Shown one piece after another: positions 1-7,946 of a DNA stretch of 64,000 nucleotides. The notes under the pieces were generated by a model. The model saw only the letters and a list, made by a program, of their open reading frames with translations. It was not told the DNA's origin and did no database searches. The position numbers and the translations under genes are program-made. The first letter of the stretch is position 1, and every line of letters begins with the position of its first letter. The stretch comes from Elusimicrobiota bacterium (GTDB lineage Bacteria; Elusimicrobiota; Elusimicrobia; UBA1565; UBA9628), in NCBI GenBank assembly GCA_027406905.1, contig DAHZHT010000001.1:124001-188000 (forward strand), read 5' to 3'.

Positions 1-105
1 GTCGTCGATAAAAGCCAAATTCTTTACGGACACAATGCCGTTGATTTGACGGATAAGGTCTTAAAGAGGCTTAAGGTATTAAAAGAATCAGGAGGTTTTC
101 AGTGA
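1..105 (+). CDS. OmpH/Skp-family periplasmic chaperone, C-terminal fragment
   Basis: The window opens inside a reading frame that ends at a TGA at 103-105, leaving 34 residues. The tail reads [20 protein letters not shown] followed by a Lys/Leu-rich end, which matches the conserved end of Skp/OmpH proteins (V-x-DKS-x-[IV]LY ... DLTDxVxxRL). These periplasmic holdases escort outer-membrane proteins and are commonly encoded just upstream of lpxD. The stop codon overlaps the GTG start of lpxD by four bases (GTGA), so the two are translationally coupled. The N-terminus and signal peptide lie outside the window. Confidence 0.75.
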   Translation, partial: VVDKSQILYGHNAVDLTDKVLKRLKVLKESGGFQ

Positions 106-1139
106 GCGAAAATTCTCTGTATTTGGGGAAAAAGACCGCTGAGATAGCGGCTCTGGTGCGTGGGAAATTAGAGGGAGACGGCGGTTTAATGATCGCGGGG
201 CTTGACTCTCTGGAGACTGCCGGGCCATTAGATATTTCTTTTTTGGGAAATCCCAAATATTCCGAGGCCGCGAAAAATTCTCGCGCCGGGTGTTTGCTTT
301 TGCCGAAAGGCTCTGAGAGCGTTTCTTACCAATCTCCGAGCCGAATTTATGTCGAAGATCCCCAATACGCGTTTTCGCAGTTGTTAGTCGAGGTCGAATC
401 GCAGTCTCCGAAGTCTCCGCCCTTAGTCGATGAAAAAGCCGTCATCCATTATGAGGCGCGGCTGGGGCCGGAAGTCTCGATTGCCCCTTTTGTCGTTATT
501 GAAAGAAAGGCGGTCGTTGGAGAGCGCACGATAATCGGTCCCCATTGTTTTATCGGCGCCGGCGCTCGAATCGGGCACAGTTGCCGCATTTATCCCAATG
601 TGGTCATTCGGGAAAATTGCGTTATAGGCGATCGCGCGATTATTCATTCCGGCGCCGTGATCGGATCCGATGGATTTGGATTTTCAACGGATAAAAAAAC
701 CGGTCAACATCGGAAAATTCCTCAGTTGGGAAATGTCGTCATTGGAGACGATGTCGAAATTGGTTCGAATGTCTCTATTGATCGCGCTACCATCGGCTCG
801 ACGGTTATTGGTGACGGAACTAAAATCGATAACTTGGTTCAAATCGCCCATAATGTTCGGATTGGGAAAAGGTGTCTGATTGTCGGTCAGGTGGGAATCG
901 CGGGTTCAACGCAATTAGGAGACCAGGTAATTCTGGCGGCCCAATCCGGGGTGGCGGGGCATCTCAGAGTGGGAGAGGGCGCGATCATCATGGGGCAGAG
1001 CGGAATCATATCTGACGTCGAAAAAGGCGCGATTTTATTTGGCTCTCCCGCGCGGCCAAGGAAAGAGGCGTTTAAGCTTTTGGCCCTTTACGGCCGTTTG
1101 CCGGAGCTTTTTGAATCCATCAAGAAGCTGGCGGGATGA
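102..1139 (+). CDS. lpxD: UDP-3-O-acylglucosamine N-acyltransferase LpxD
   Basis: This 345-residue protein catalyses the third step of lipid A synthesis, transferring a 3-hydroxyacyl chain from acyl-ACP to the 2-amino group of UDP-3-O-acylglucosamine in the cytoplasm. The first ~100 residues form the uridine-binding domain. The rest is a left-handed beta-helix of hexapeptide repeats (for example [20 protein letters not shown]). The catalytic histidine is H250 in [10 protein letters not shown]. Length is normal for the family. The GTG start at 102 has a strong AGGAGG eight bases upstream and overlaps the preceding stop. It is the first gene of an lpxD-lpxC-fabZ-lpxA operon. Confidence 0.97.
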   Translation: MSENSLYLGKKTAEIAALVRGKLEGDGGLMIAGLDSLETAGPLDISFLGNPKYSEAAKNSRAGCLLLPKGSESVSYQSPSRIYVEDPQYAFSQLLVEVESQSPKSPPLVDEKAVIHYEARLGPEVSIAPFVVIERKAVVGERTIIGPHCFIGAGARIGHSCRIYPNVVIRENCVIGDRAIIHSGAVIGSDGFGFSTDKKTGQHRKIPQLGNVVIGDDVEIGSNVSIDRATIGSTVIGDGTKIDNLVQIAHNVRIGKRCLIVGQVGIAGSTQLGDQVILAAQSGVAGHLRVGEGAIIMGQSGIISDVEKGAILFGSPARPRKEAFKLLALYGRLPELFESIKKLAG

Positions 1140-1160
1140 GATAGGGACTGTCCCTATCTC
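1138..1160. repeat. Perfect REP-like palindrome between lpxD and lpxC
   Basis: Eleven-base arms, GAGATAGGGAC and GTCCCTATCTC, flank a single T. The element overlaps the lpxD stop codon and ends just before the lpxC ribosome-binding site. The core GGGACTGTCCCTAT recurs in opposite sense at about 5192-5209, so it is a dispersed element and not a site private to lpxC. It has no T-tract. Similar GGGGACAGTCCC palindromes elsewhere are thought to be mobilised by IS200-like RAYT transposases. No such transposase is in this window. Confidence 0.6.
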
Positions 1161-1172
1161 CTGGAGGTTTTT

Positions 1173-2051
1173 ATGGAAACAATGCAGGCGACGATTAAAA
1201 AAGAAATCAGCCTTGAGGGCATCGGCCTTCATACCGGAAACTCCTCCAAGCTGACTTTCCGCCCGGCTCCGGCCAACACCGGCATCCGGTTTTTTCGGAG
1301 CGATTTGCCGGGACACCCAATGGTTCCGGCGCGCTTGGATTTTGTCATCACGACCGTTCGCGGAACCAATCTGGGGCTTGGGGAGGCGAAAATACATACC
1401 GTCGAGCATGTTCTTTCCGCCTGTACCGGCGCGGGCATTGATAATATCGATGTCTGGGTCTCAGCTCCCGAGCCCCCGATTATGGACGGCTCTTCTCTTC
1501 CGTTTGTAAAGGCGATTTTGACGGCCGGAATAGAGCATTATTCCGACGCTCCCAAGCGCTGGCTTCATTTGCCGGGCGAAATATCTTATCAAGATGGAAA
1601 GGCCAGGTATAGGGCTATTCCCTCCGATAATTTTGAAATCAAGGCGACTTTAATTCATGAGCATCCCTTAATGCCGGAGATGACGCTGTCTTTGACCATG
1701 GGCCGAGAACTTTATATGCAGGAAATCGCTCCAGCCCGCACTTTTTGCTTTGAGCACGAAGTCGAATTCCTTAAATCGCAAGGCTTGGCCCAGGGCGGAT
1801 CGCTCGATAACGCGATTGTCATCGGCAAAGACCGCTACCATACCAATGAGGGCGGCCTGCGTTTTAAAGACGAGTTTGTGCGTCATAAAATGCTAGACTT
1901 GATAGGGGATTTAACCTTAATCGGCCGCCCGCTTTTCAAGATGCGGGTTGAAGCCGAATATCTGGGCCACGCCCACAACGTCGCTTTCGCCAAACTTCTC
2001 AGGGATGCGGCGGTCAAAATGAGAGGCAAAAAATCCCTGGAGGCGCATTAA
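1173..2051 (+). CDS. lpxC: UDP-3-O-acyl-N-acetylglucosamine deacetylase LpxC
   Basis: This 292-residue zinc amidase performs the committed step of lipid A synthesis. The zinc ligands are visible at the same positions as in E. coli: H79 in HTVEHVLSACTGAGIDN, and H238 and D242 in FVRHKMLDLIGDL. The general-acid region GHAHN follows at H266. The conserved MDGSSLPF and GGSLDNAIVIG segments are present. It is a stand-alone LpxC, not the LpxC-FabZ fusion found in Bacteroidetes, although fabZ follows directly. The ATG at 1173 has GGAGG upstream. Its stop overlaps the fabZ start by one base (TAATG). Confidence 0.97.
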   Translation: METMQATIKKEISLEGIGLHTGNSSKLTFRPAPANTGIRFFRSDLPGHPMVPARLDFVITTVRGTNLGLGEAKIHTVEHVLSACTGAGIDNIDVWVSAPEPPIMDGSSLPFVKAILTAGIEHYSDAPKRWLHLPGEISYQDGKARYRAIPSDNFEIKATLIHEHPLMPEMTLSLTMGRELYMQEIAPARTFCFEHEVEFLKSQGLAQGGSLDNAIVIGKDRYHTNEGGLRFKDEFVRHKMLDLIGDLTLIGRPLFKMRVEAEYLGHAHNVAFAKLLRDAAVKMRGKKSLEAH

Positions 2052-2521
2052 TGGAAAACGTTCTCGCTTCACAGCCGGCAATCAGAGTCGTCGATATCAA
2101 AGGAATTAAAAAGGCGATTCCCCACCGATATCCCTTTCTTTTAGTGGATCGGGTCGAGATTATCGAAGAAGATAAGCGCGCGGTGGGAACCAAGATGGTC
2201 ACGATCAATGAACCCTTTTTTCAAGGGCATTTCCCCGAACACCCGATTATGCCCGGGGTTTTGATCATGGAAGCCTTGGCCCAGGCCGCCTGCGTGATGC
2301 TTTTGTCCAAGGGAGGCTATGAAAACAAAATAGCCTATTTTATGGGAATTGAAGAAGCCAAATTCAGGACTCCCGTTTTTCCCGGAACCGAGCTTAAGCT
2401 TCATATTGAAGTCCTCAGGCTTGGCCGGGCCGGTAAATTTAAGGGTGAAGCCAAAATTGGAGACAAGGTCGCCGCCGAAGGCGTCATGTCTTTTGCGGTC
2501 GTCGATAAAGAGGTGGCCTAA
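2051..2521 (+). CDS. fabZ: 3-hydroxyacyl-ACP dehydratase FabZ
   Basis: This 156-residue hotdog-fold enzyme dehydrates (3R)-hydroxyacyl-ACP in type II fatty-acid synthesis. It competes with LpxA and LpxD for the same acyl-ACP pool, which explains its place in this operon. HRYPFLLVDRV is present near residue 25. The catalytic pair is H60 in GHFPEHPIMPGV and E74 in LIMEALAQAA. Its stop and the lpxA start share one base (TAATG), so the genes are translationally coupled. Confidence 0.96.
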   Translation: MENVLASQPAIRVVDIKGIKKAIPHRYPFLLVDRVEIIEEDKRAVGTKMVTINEPFFQGHFPEHPIMPGVLIMEALAQAACVMLLSKGGYENKIAYFMGIEEAKFRTPVFPGTELKLHIEVLRLGRAGKFKGEAKIGDKVAAEGVMSFAVVDKEVA

Positions 2522-3324
2522 TGTCTATTCATTCAACCGCCGTCATTGACCCCAATGCGCAAATAGATTCTAGCGTCGAAATAGGTCCATATGCCGTAGT
2601 TGGCCCTCATAGCGCCATCGGCGCGGGTTGTATTATTGGCGCGCATGCCGTCATCGAAAGAACCCAGATGGGCAAAAATAACCGAATTTTCCCCGGGGCC
2701 TATATTGGAGGGGAGCCTCAGGATCTTAAATTTTCGGGAGAAGAAACTCTTCTTATCATGGGAGATTCCAATACGGTTCGGGAATGCGTCACCTTAAACC
2801 GTGGGACTCATGCCACCGGAAAAACCCTGATTGGCTCTCATTGCCTGTTTATGGCCTATTCCCATGTCGCTCATGATTGTGTGATCGGCAATCACGTCAT
2901 TTTCGCTAACTCGGTCGCGATGGCGGGGCATATTGAAGTGGGAGATTTCACAGTCGTTGGAGGGCTTGCGGCCGCTCATCAGCATACCAGGATTGGCCGT
3001 TTGTGTATGATTGGCGGGGGAGCGATGATTCCCAAAGACGTTCCTCCTTTTTGTATGGTTCAGGGAGATCGCGCGACGCTTAAGGGCCTTAATCTTTTAG
3101 GGCTTCGTCGTGCCGGAGTCTCCCCTTCGGCGGTAAAAATGATTAAAGAGGCTTACCGCGTTCTCTTTATGTCTCAACTGAGCCTGGAAGAGGCGCTTTC
3201 TCAAGCGGAGTCGCTTCGTTGCGCGGAAGTGCGGGAGATGATTTCTTTTATTCGCTCTTCCAAACGCGGAGTCATTCGACCCGCTCCCCGTGGGGCTCAG
3301 CAGGAAGAGGAAGTTGCCGTTTAA
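2521..3324 (+). CDS. lpxA: UDP-N-acetylglucosamine acyltransferase LpxA
   Basis: This 267-residue protein performs the first step of lipid A synthesis, acylating the 3-OH of UDP-GlcNAc. It is a left-handed beta-helix of hexapeptide repeats followed by a helical C-terminal domain (LRRAGVSPSAVKMIKEAYRV). The catalytic histidine lies in MAYSHVAHDC (H118, equivalent to H125 of E. coli). Length is close to the usual 262 residues. It is the last lipid A gene of the operon and is followed after 18 bases by a GH57-type gene. Confidence 0.96.
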   Translation: MSIHSTAVIDPNAQIDSSVEIGPYAVVGPHSAIGAGCIIGAHAVIERTQMGKNNRIFPGAYIGGEPQDLKFSGEETLLIMGDSNTVRECVTLNRGTHATGKTLIGSHCLFMAYSHVAHDCVIGNHVIFANSVAMAGHIEVGDFTVVGGLAAAHQHTRIGRLCMIGGGAMIPKDVPPFCMVQGDRATLKGLNLLGLRRAGVSPSAVKMIKEAYRVLFMSQLSLEEALSQAESLRCAEVREMISFIRSSKRGVIRPAPRGAQQEEEVAV

Positions 3325-3342
3325 AATTAAAAGAAGGGAGAC

Positions 3343-4854
3343 ATGCCTTCCGTCTTAAGGCGCTCTGTTTGCATCCACGGACATTTCTATCAGCCTCCCC
3401 GTGAAAGCCCCTGGACTGGCCGCATTGAACGCCAAGAATCCGCCGGAGATTATCACGATTGGAATGAGAGAATAACCGCCGAGTGCTATGCTCCCAACAC
3501 CGAAGCCCGGATTATGGGGCCCAATGAACAAGTTTTAAAGCGGATCAATAATTACGGGCTCATCAGTTTTAATTTCGGTCCCACCTTGATGATGTGGCTT
3601 GAAAAAGAAAACCCGGCGGCTTACGCCAAAATTATCGCCGCGGATCGGGAAAGCTCTCGGCGTCTTAAGGGGCACGGAAACGCCATCGCCCAGGCCTTTG
3701 TCCATCTGATTTTGCCATTGGCCGACCCCCGTGACCAGAGAACAGTCCTCTGTTGGGGAATTTCAGATTTTAAACGGCGTTTTGGCCGCGATCCGGAAGC
3801 CTTGTGGTTGCCGGAAACCGCTTGCGATGATCAGGTCCTAAGTCTTTTAATTGATTTTAAAATGAAATATGTCATACTTTCGCCCAGCCAAGCCGAGCGG
3901 GTCAGGCCTCTTAAAAACCAAGGGCCCTGGTGGAATGTCTCGGACGGCTCCATTGATCCTAAAAAACCCTATCGCTGGTTCGATTCCAAGAGTTCGCGAA
4001 AACGCTTTATCGATATCTTCTTTTATGATGGGCCTATTTCCGCCGCGATTTCTTTTGAAAAATTGATGTCTGACTCGAAAGTTTGCGCGGACCGCATTAT
4101 CCAGGCCTTTGGGGGAGATGAATCGGAAGGTCTTGTTTCCATGGCGACCGATGGAGAACTCTACGGCCATCATCATAAGTTCGCGGAGATGGGCTTGGCT
4201 TATCTCTTGAGCGAAGAATTGCCGAGAAGGAAAATCGAAGTGGTCAATTACGCATACTTTCTGTCCAAAAATCCGCCCTTGTGGGAAGTTCAAATTAAAT
4301 TCGGCCCCCAGGGATTGGGGACTTCCTGGAGTTGCTCGCATGGCGTGGGGCGATGGTTTCTTGATTGCGGTTGCGGCTCGGAGGGAAAAAGCCAAAGATG
4401 GAGAACTCCCCTAAGGCAGGCCTTAAATACCCTTAAATCCCGTCTTGACGAAATGACCCTTGAAAAAGGAGAGGGATTGTTCAAAGATGTTTGGGCCGCC
4501 CGCAATGATTATGGAGAAATAATTAGCGGCGGAGTTTCCCAGTTGCCCGATTCGTTTATCCAAAGGCATTTGTTGAAAAAATCTTCTTTGGATATTAAGA
4601 GGGCTCTTAAACTTATGGAAATGCAGAAATTTGCCCTCTATATGTTCACTAGCTGTGGCTGGTTTTTTTCCGATATCGCGGGGCTTGAGGCGGTTCAAAA
4701 TCTTAAATATGCCCGCCGGGCAATCGAGCTAGCCCAAGAGATTTCAGGCCAAAATCTTGAGCCGGAGTTTTTAGAAATACTGGCCCAAGCTTCGGGAAAT
4801 GATCCAAAATTTCCCAACGGGCTTGCGGTTTATCAGTATCTAGCTCGCAAATAG
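3343..4854 (+). CDS. GH57/DUF3536-type glycoside hydrolase
   Basis: A 503-residue protein that opens with CIHGHFYQPPRESPW and HDWNERITAECYAPN, the hallmark of the GH57 clade that carries a C-terminal DUF3536. Family enzymes act on alpha-glucans such as glycogen. The middle holds LWLPETACD and SMATDGELYGHHHK, where catalytic acidic residues of this clade would be expected. The end (MEMQKFALYMFTSCGWFF) matches the start of DUF3536. Family members usually reach about 800 residues, so the C-terminal part is short here. No signal peptide is seen. The ATG has GAAGGGAG upstream. Co-transcription with lpxA is likely from the 18-base gap, and glgA lies at 19266. Confidence 0.8.
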   Translation: MPSVLRRSVCIHGHFYQPPRESPWTGRIERQESAGDYHDWNERITAECYAPNTEARIMGPNEQVLKRINNYGLISFNFGPTLMMWLEKENPAAYAKIIAADRESSRRLKGHGNAIAQAFVHLILPLADPRDQRTVLCWGISDFKRRFGRDPEALWLPETACDDQVLSLLIDFKMKYVILSPSQAERVRPLKNQGPWWNVSDGSIDPKKPYRWFDSKSSRKRFIDIFFYDGPISAAISFEKLMSDSKVCADRIIQAFGGDESEGLVSMATDGELYGHHHKFAEMGLAYLLSEELPRRKIEVVNYAYFLSKNPPLWEVQIKFGPQGLGTSWSCSHGVGRWFLDCGCGSEGKSQRWRTPLRQALNTLKSRLDEMTLEKGEGLFKDVWAARNDYGEIISGGVSQLPDSFIQRHLLKKSSLDIKRALKLMEMQKFALYMFTSCGWFFSDIAGLEAVQNLKYARRAIELAQEISGQNLEPEFLEILAQASGNDPKFPNGLAVYQYLARK

Positions 4855-4858
4855 AGCT

Positions 4859-5110
4859 TCACCCGCCGGGAGTTGACGATTGATTTGCCATGGATTGCGG
4901 CATACATTGTCCGCCTTGTCCGGGAACAGGGACATATCCCTGGGGGCAGTTGGTTGGAGGGTAGCCACATCCGGCCGATTGACCGGCGCCAGGGCCGCCG
5001 GAAGCCCCCATGGCTCCTCCGCCCATTCCTCCGCTCCCGCAGCCAAAGACTCCTGAGAGAACCATTCCAAGCGTCGCGGTGATTGTTGCGTAAAAGATTC
5101 GTTTGACCAT
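4859..5110 (-). CDS. Small Gly/Cys-rich putative lipoprotein
   Basis: An 83-residue protein with a signal peptide (MVKRIFYATITATLGMVLSG) ending in a lipobox-like VFGC. Mature sequence is glycine-rich and then carries C-x6-C (CGYPPTNC) and a further cysteine (QGGQCMP). GGGAGG lies seven bases before the ATG and a good sigma-70 promoter lies at 5129-5157, so the gene is probably real despite its size. No family was recognised. The function is unknown. It probably sits in an envelope membrane as a lipoprotein. Confidence 0.6.
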   Translation of the reverse strand: MVKRIFYATITATLGMVLSGVFGCGSGGMGGGAMGASGGPGAGQSAGCGYPPTNCPQGYVPVPGQGGQCMPQSMANQSSTPGG

Positions 5111-5128
5111 AAAAGCCTCCCAACAAGT

Positions 5129-5157
5129 AGTGTAAGCCCCGAAATGCTATTTGTCAA
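5129..5157 (-). promoter_or_regulatory. Sigma-70 promoter of the small lipoprotein gene
   Basis: Read on the minus strand this is TTGACA, a 17-base spacer and TACACT, a consensus -35 with a near-consensus -10. Transcription would begin just upstream of the GGGAGG ribosome-binding site of the gene ending at 4859. Confidence 0.65.
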
Positions 5158-5189
5158 TAACAGGCCGGTTTTTTTACCGATTTTTTACG

Positions 5190-5211
5190 AATTGGGGACA
5201 GTCCCTATTTC
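5190..5211. repeat. REP-like palindrome, second copy
   Basis: The sequence ATTGGGGACAGTCCCTATTT shares its GGGAC-GTCCC core with the perfect palindrome at 1138-1160, in the opposite sense. It lies between the small lipoprotein gene and tRNA-Leu. Confidence 0.5.
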
Positions 5212-5218
5212 CAAAAAA

Positions 5219-5302
5219 TGCGCGAGGAGGGATTTGAACCCTCAAGGCCTTGCGGCCACACGGTCCTGAGCCGTGCGCGTCTGCCAGTTCCGCCACCCGC
5301 GC
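5219..5302 (-). tRNA. tRNA-Leu (CAG)
   Basis: An 84-base class II tRNA. The acceptor stem GCGCGGG pairs with CUCGCGC (one G-U), with discriminator A. The anticodon stem CACGG/CCGUG holds the loop CUCAGGA, giving anticodon CAG. The long variable arm (UGGCCGCAAGGCC) and the T-arm GAGGG-UUCAAAU-CCCUC confirm leucine. CCA is not encoded. A run of T follows the 3' end on the minus strand. Confidence 0.95.
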
Positions 5303-5326
5303 GTGAGTCTATTTTACAAAATGATT

Positions 5327-6082
5327 CTAATTGTCGAGGCGGAAAATCATCTGTTGGGCGATTTTGACGGCGATAGGCCCTTGAGCGTTTCGGGCGGGAG
5401 AAAATTTCATCAGTCGCGCGACTTGTTGAGCGGCTTCGTTAAAATCGGCGGCGGCAGGTTTCAGAATATCAACCCCAGTTACATTTCCGTCAATGCCAAT
5501 ATGGATGGCGACTAAAACGCTGGCTTCTTGACCTTTTTCTCTTTCCGCCTTTGGGTAGAATCTCTCAAGATTTTTAAGCACCTCATTTAGATTTAAAAGT
5601 TTCGGCGGAATAATGTCCGCCGGAGAACCGCCGTTTCCGGTTCCCTTGGGAGATCCGTAATTGGCGCCTTTTCCGGAGCCACCGGCAAGCGGAGAAGTTC
5701 CGGTTCCCGTTTTTGTTCCCCCCGGAGAGCTTGGTTTTTGCGGCGGAAGGGGAATCGCCTTTTGAGTATTTTTGTTGGGAAGAGTCCATGTTTTGGGAGT
5801 AGGCGGCGTTTTTGGCGGAGGGGTTTTGGGAGCTGGTTGAGCTGGAACCAGGGGCGCTTTGATGACCCGGCGTTTTGGCGCGCCTAATTTTTTAGGACCG
5901 CTTCCAATGATAGGATTGGTGAGATCGACCTCAATGGGAGAATTTAAATTTTTTTTGAAATGGAAGTTAAGGCTTAGAGTCAATAGTAGAGCGTGAAAAG
6001 CGATGGACAATAAAAGGCATTGCGGCCAGGTCAGTGTCGGAATTTTTTTGGGGCGGGCTTGAGGCCTAACTTTTAAATTCAC
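5327..6082 (-). CDS. tonB: TonB-like energy transducer
   Basis: This 251-residue protein has one N-terminal membrane helix (residues ~20-42), then a Pro/Lys-rich periplasmic region with repeated PP-K-T elements and a Gly-rich stretch. A C-terminal TonB domain follows, in which VLVAIHIGIDGNVTGVDILK is typical. TonB couples the proton motive force harvested by ExbB/ExbD to outer-membrane transporters. It overlaps the end of exbD by four bases and is last in a minus-strand operon of HEAT protein, HEAT protein, exbB, exbD, tonB. No TonB-dependent receptor is in the window, so a TolA-like role is not excluded. Confidence 0.88.
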   Translation of the reverse strand: MNLKVRPQARPKKIPTLTWPQCLLLSIAFHALLLTLSLNFHFKKNLNSPIEVDLTNPIIGSGPKKLGAPKRRVIKAPLVPAQPAPKTPPPKTPPTPKTWTLPNKNTQKAIPLPPQKPSSPGGTKTGTGTSPLAGGSGKGANYGSPKGTGNGGSPADIIPPKLLNLNEVLKNLERFYPKAEREKGQEASVLVAIHIGIDGNVTGVDILKPAAADFNEAAQQVARLMKFSPARNAQGPIAVKIAQQMIFRLDN

Positions 6083-6480
6083 AGACTTTTAACTTCAAGC
6101 CCTATTTTGTGGATTCCAGAGCCGCGAATGATATCTAAAAGAGTCACGATTTTCCCGTAGGCGACTTTTTTGTCCGCGGCGAGAGTGACCCGTGTATCTG
6201 GATTTGATTCAAATATTTGGGCCAGGGTTTGGGCGAGTTGAGCGGGAGTGACGGGTTTCCCGGAAAAATAAATTTGGGTCTTAGAGTCCATCGAGATTTC
6301 AATAGCCTTGGTCGCCGTATGAGAATGGTGCGCGGCCTTGGGGATATCGATTTTAATAGTTCGGTGAGCGATCATGGGGGCGGTAACCATGAAAATAATC
6401 AGCAAAACCAAGACCACATCCACTAGCGGAGTGATATTGATTCCGGTCATGGGGCCGGAGGCTTTTCCGGGAGCTTGCAT
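6079..6480 (-). CDS. exbD: Biopolymer transport protein ExbD/TolR
   Basis: This 133-residue protein has one membrane helix carrying the conserved aspartate in ITPLVDVVLVLLIIFMV, followed by a periplasmic ExbD/TolR domain (VTLAADKKVAYGKIVTLLDI). It forms the proton-conducting complex with ExbB. It lies between exbB (4-base gap) and tonB (4-base overlap). ExbD and TolR cannot be separated by sequence alone. The adjacent TonB favours ExbD. Confidence 0.92.
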   Translation of the reverse strand: MQAPGKASGPMTGINITPLVDVVLVLLIIFMVTAPMIAHRTIKIDIPKAAHHSHTATKAIEISMDSKTQIYFSGKPVTPAQLAQTLAQIFESNPDTRVTLAADKKVAYGKIVTLLDIIRGSGIHKIGLEVKSL

Positions 6481-6484
6481 GTCC

Positions 6485-7072
6485 TTATTCGGAACGCGAT
6501 CTTAACGAAACGATTAACGACTCGGTTCCGGAGAGAATTTTCTGAACCTTGTCCTGGAAATAGTTATAGCTGATAACGCAGGGAATCGCGACAAAAAGCC
6601 CGATGGCGGTTGTAACCAGGGCTTCGGAGAGGCCTTTCATCACGACTTCGGGACCGGCGCCACTCTGAGATAAATCATGAAAGGCTTTGATGACGCCCAA
6701 GACCGTTCCCAAAAGCCCAATAAAAGGGGCGTTGGAGCCGAGAGTTCCCAAAATGAGAAGTCTTTTTTCAAGGAGATTTTTTTCAGGCCAGCTTTTGGCC
6801 GCGAAAAGTTCGCTGTTAAACGGTTTTTTTCTAGAACTCTCGGTCAGCGCATCTCCCAATAATCGGCTGGCGGAACCGTCAAACTCGGAGAGATTAATCT
6901 TTTCCTCTCCCGCCATTAAAGAGTTTTGGAGCCCAAGAAACGCGGCTTCCTCTTTTTTGAGAAATAGTCCGCGTTCGATAATGACCGCTAGAGCCAAGAC
7001 GGAACAGGCGATCAGCGCCCAGATGATCCAATCTCCACCACTAAAAGCGAGGGCTTTGAGAATTGAGAGCAT
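6485..7072 (-). CDS. exbB: ExbB/TolQ/MotA proton-channel protein
   Basis: This 195-residue protein has three membrane helices: one N-terminal (WIIWALIACSVLALAVIIE), and two near the C-terminus flanking the signature APFIGLLGTVLGVIKAF and ALVTTAIGLFVAIPCVISYN. It is the channel partner of ExbD, energising TonB from the inner membrane. The gene precedes exbD by four bases. Confidence 0.92.
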   Translation of the reverse strand: MLSILKALAFSGGDWIIWALIACSVLALAVIIERGLFLKKEEAAFLGLQNSLMAGEEKINLSEFDGSASRLLGDALTESSRKKPFNSELFAAKSWPEKNLLEKRLLILGTLGSNAPFIGLLGTVLGVIKAFHDLSQSGAGPEVVMKGLSEALVTTAIGLFVAIPCVISYNYFQDKVQKILSGTESLIVSLRSRSE

Positions 7073-7085
7073 TTATTTGCGAGGC

Positions 7086-7946
7086 CTAAGGCTTTCTGTA
7101 TTTTTCCATTTTCAGTAGAGCCCAACACAGCTCTGCTTGAACGGAGGGATTGGTTTCGGTGTAAAGTTGCGGTTGAATTAGAGAAAAAACATCGTTGTGC
7201 CCCATCTCGCCAAGATAATGAGTGGTAAAGGCGCGGGTGAACCAATCTGTATCCTGATAGTGTTGAAGAAGGGTTTCGCGTCCGAAGGTGTTTCCTAATT
7301 CCCAGGCCAGGTGCGAGGCGTAGAGTGTGACCGCGAGAGAAGAGTCGACCTGCGCGGCGGTATAAATAATAGAGCTGATATTGGAATCGGGTTTGCCATT
7401 GGCCATGATATAGAGAGCTTCCATGGCGGTAAAGCGTACCGTGACATTAGTATTTTGAAGCGCGGATTGGAAAAGCGGGATAAATTGCGGGTCATGCGTA
7501 TAGGCTAAAGCGTCAAGGGCAAGCGCCTGGAGCTGCACGTTGGTTCCGGTCTGGATAATGGTCTGAAGGGAATTTTGGAGCGTCATGTCTTTAGTTCCGG
7601 CCAAGCCTTCGGTGAGAAGAAAACCCAGTTGAGTGTAGCGGGTCTGAAGGTTATAGCCGTCCAAGGTAGTCAGATTGGCCAAATTGGTCAAGGAGGGGTC
7701 TAATTGTTCTTGGCTGTTGGGTCTCAAATTGGGCAGTTGAAGAAGGCGCAATAAATTAGCGTTAATCTGGGGATCTAGGACGGCGTTTGGGGGCAATTTG
7801 AGCCTTGGGGCCGTGATGATGAGGGGCTCGAGCTCAAGAATAGGGGCTGTAGTTGTGGGCGCGGGCGCCGCCGCTTGCGGAGAGGCGTTCTGAGCATAGA
7901 CATTTCCCGCCAGCAAGAATGCGTAAACAAAAACGATTTTTTTCAT
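7086..7946 (-). CDS. Exported HEAT-repeat protein
   Basis: This 286-residue protein has a clear signal peptide (MKKIVFVYAFLLAGNVYA-Q) and a short Pro/Ala linker. It then has several ~30-residue HEAT-like helical repeats, such as LQALALDALAYTHDPQFIPL, VRFTAMEALYIM and FTTHYLGEMGHNDVFSLIQP. HEAT arrays are protein-binding scaffolds. It is paralogous to the next upstream gene and overlaps it by four bases. It is 13 bases from exbB and so co-transcribed with the Ton system. No specific partner can be named. Confidence 0.75.
   Translation of the reverse strand: MKKIVFVYAFLLAGNVYAQNASPQAAAPAPTTTAPILELEPLIITAPRLKLPPNAVLDPQINANLLRLLQLPNLRPNSQEQLDPSLTNLANLTTLDGYNLQTRYTQLGFLLTEGLAGTKDMTLQNSLQTIIQTGTNVQLQALALDALAYTHDPQFIPLFQSALQNTNVTVRFTAMEALYIMANGKPDSNISSIIYTAAQVDSSLAVTLYASHLAWELGNTFGRETLLQHYQDTDWFTRAFTTHYLGEMGHNDVFSLIQPQLYTETNPSVQAELCWALLKMEKYRKP

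Noticed and set aside
2051-2521. LpxC-FabZ fusion
   Set aside because: The lpxC stop codon is intact (TAATG overlap); the two are separate proteins.
3847-4395. Minus-strand open frame (182 codons) inside the GH57 gene
   Set aside because: It is a shadow of a recognisable glycoside hydrolase and shows no domain or start signals.
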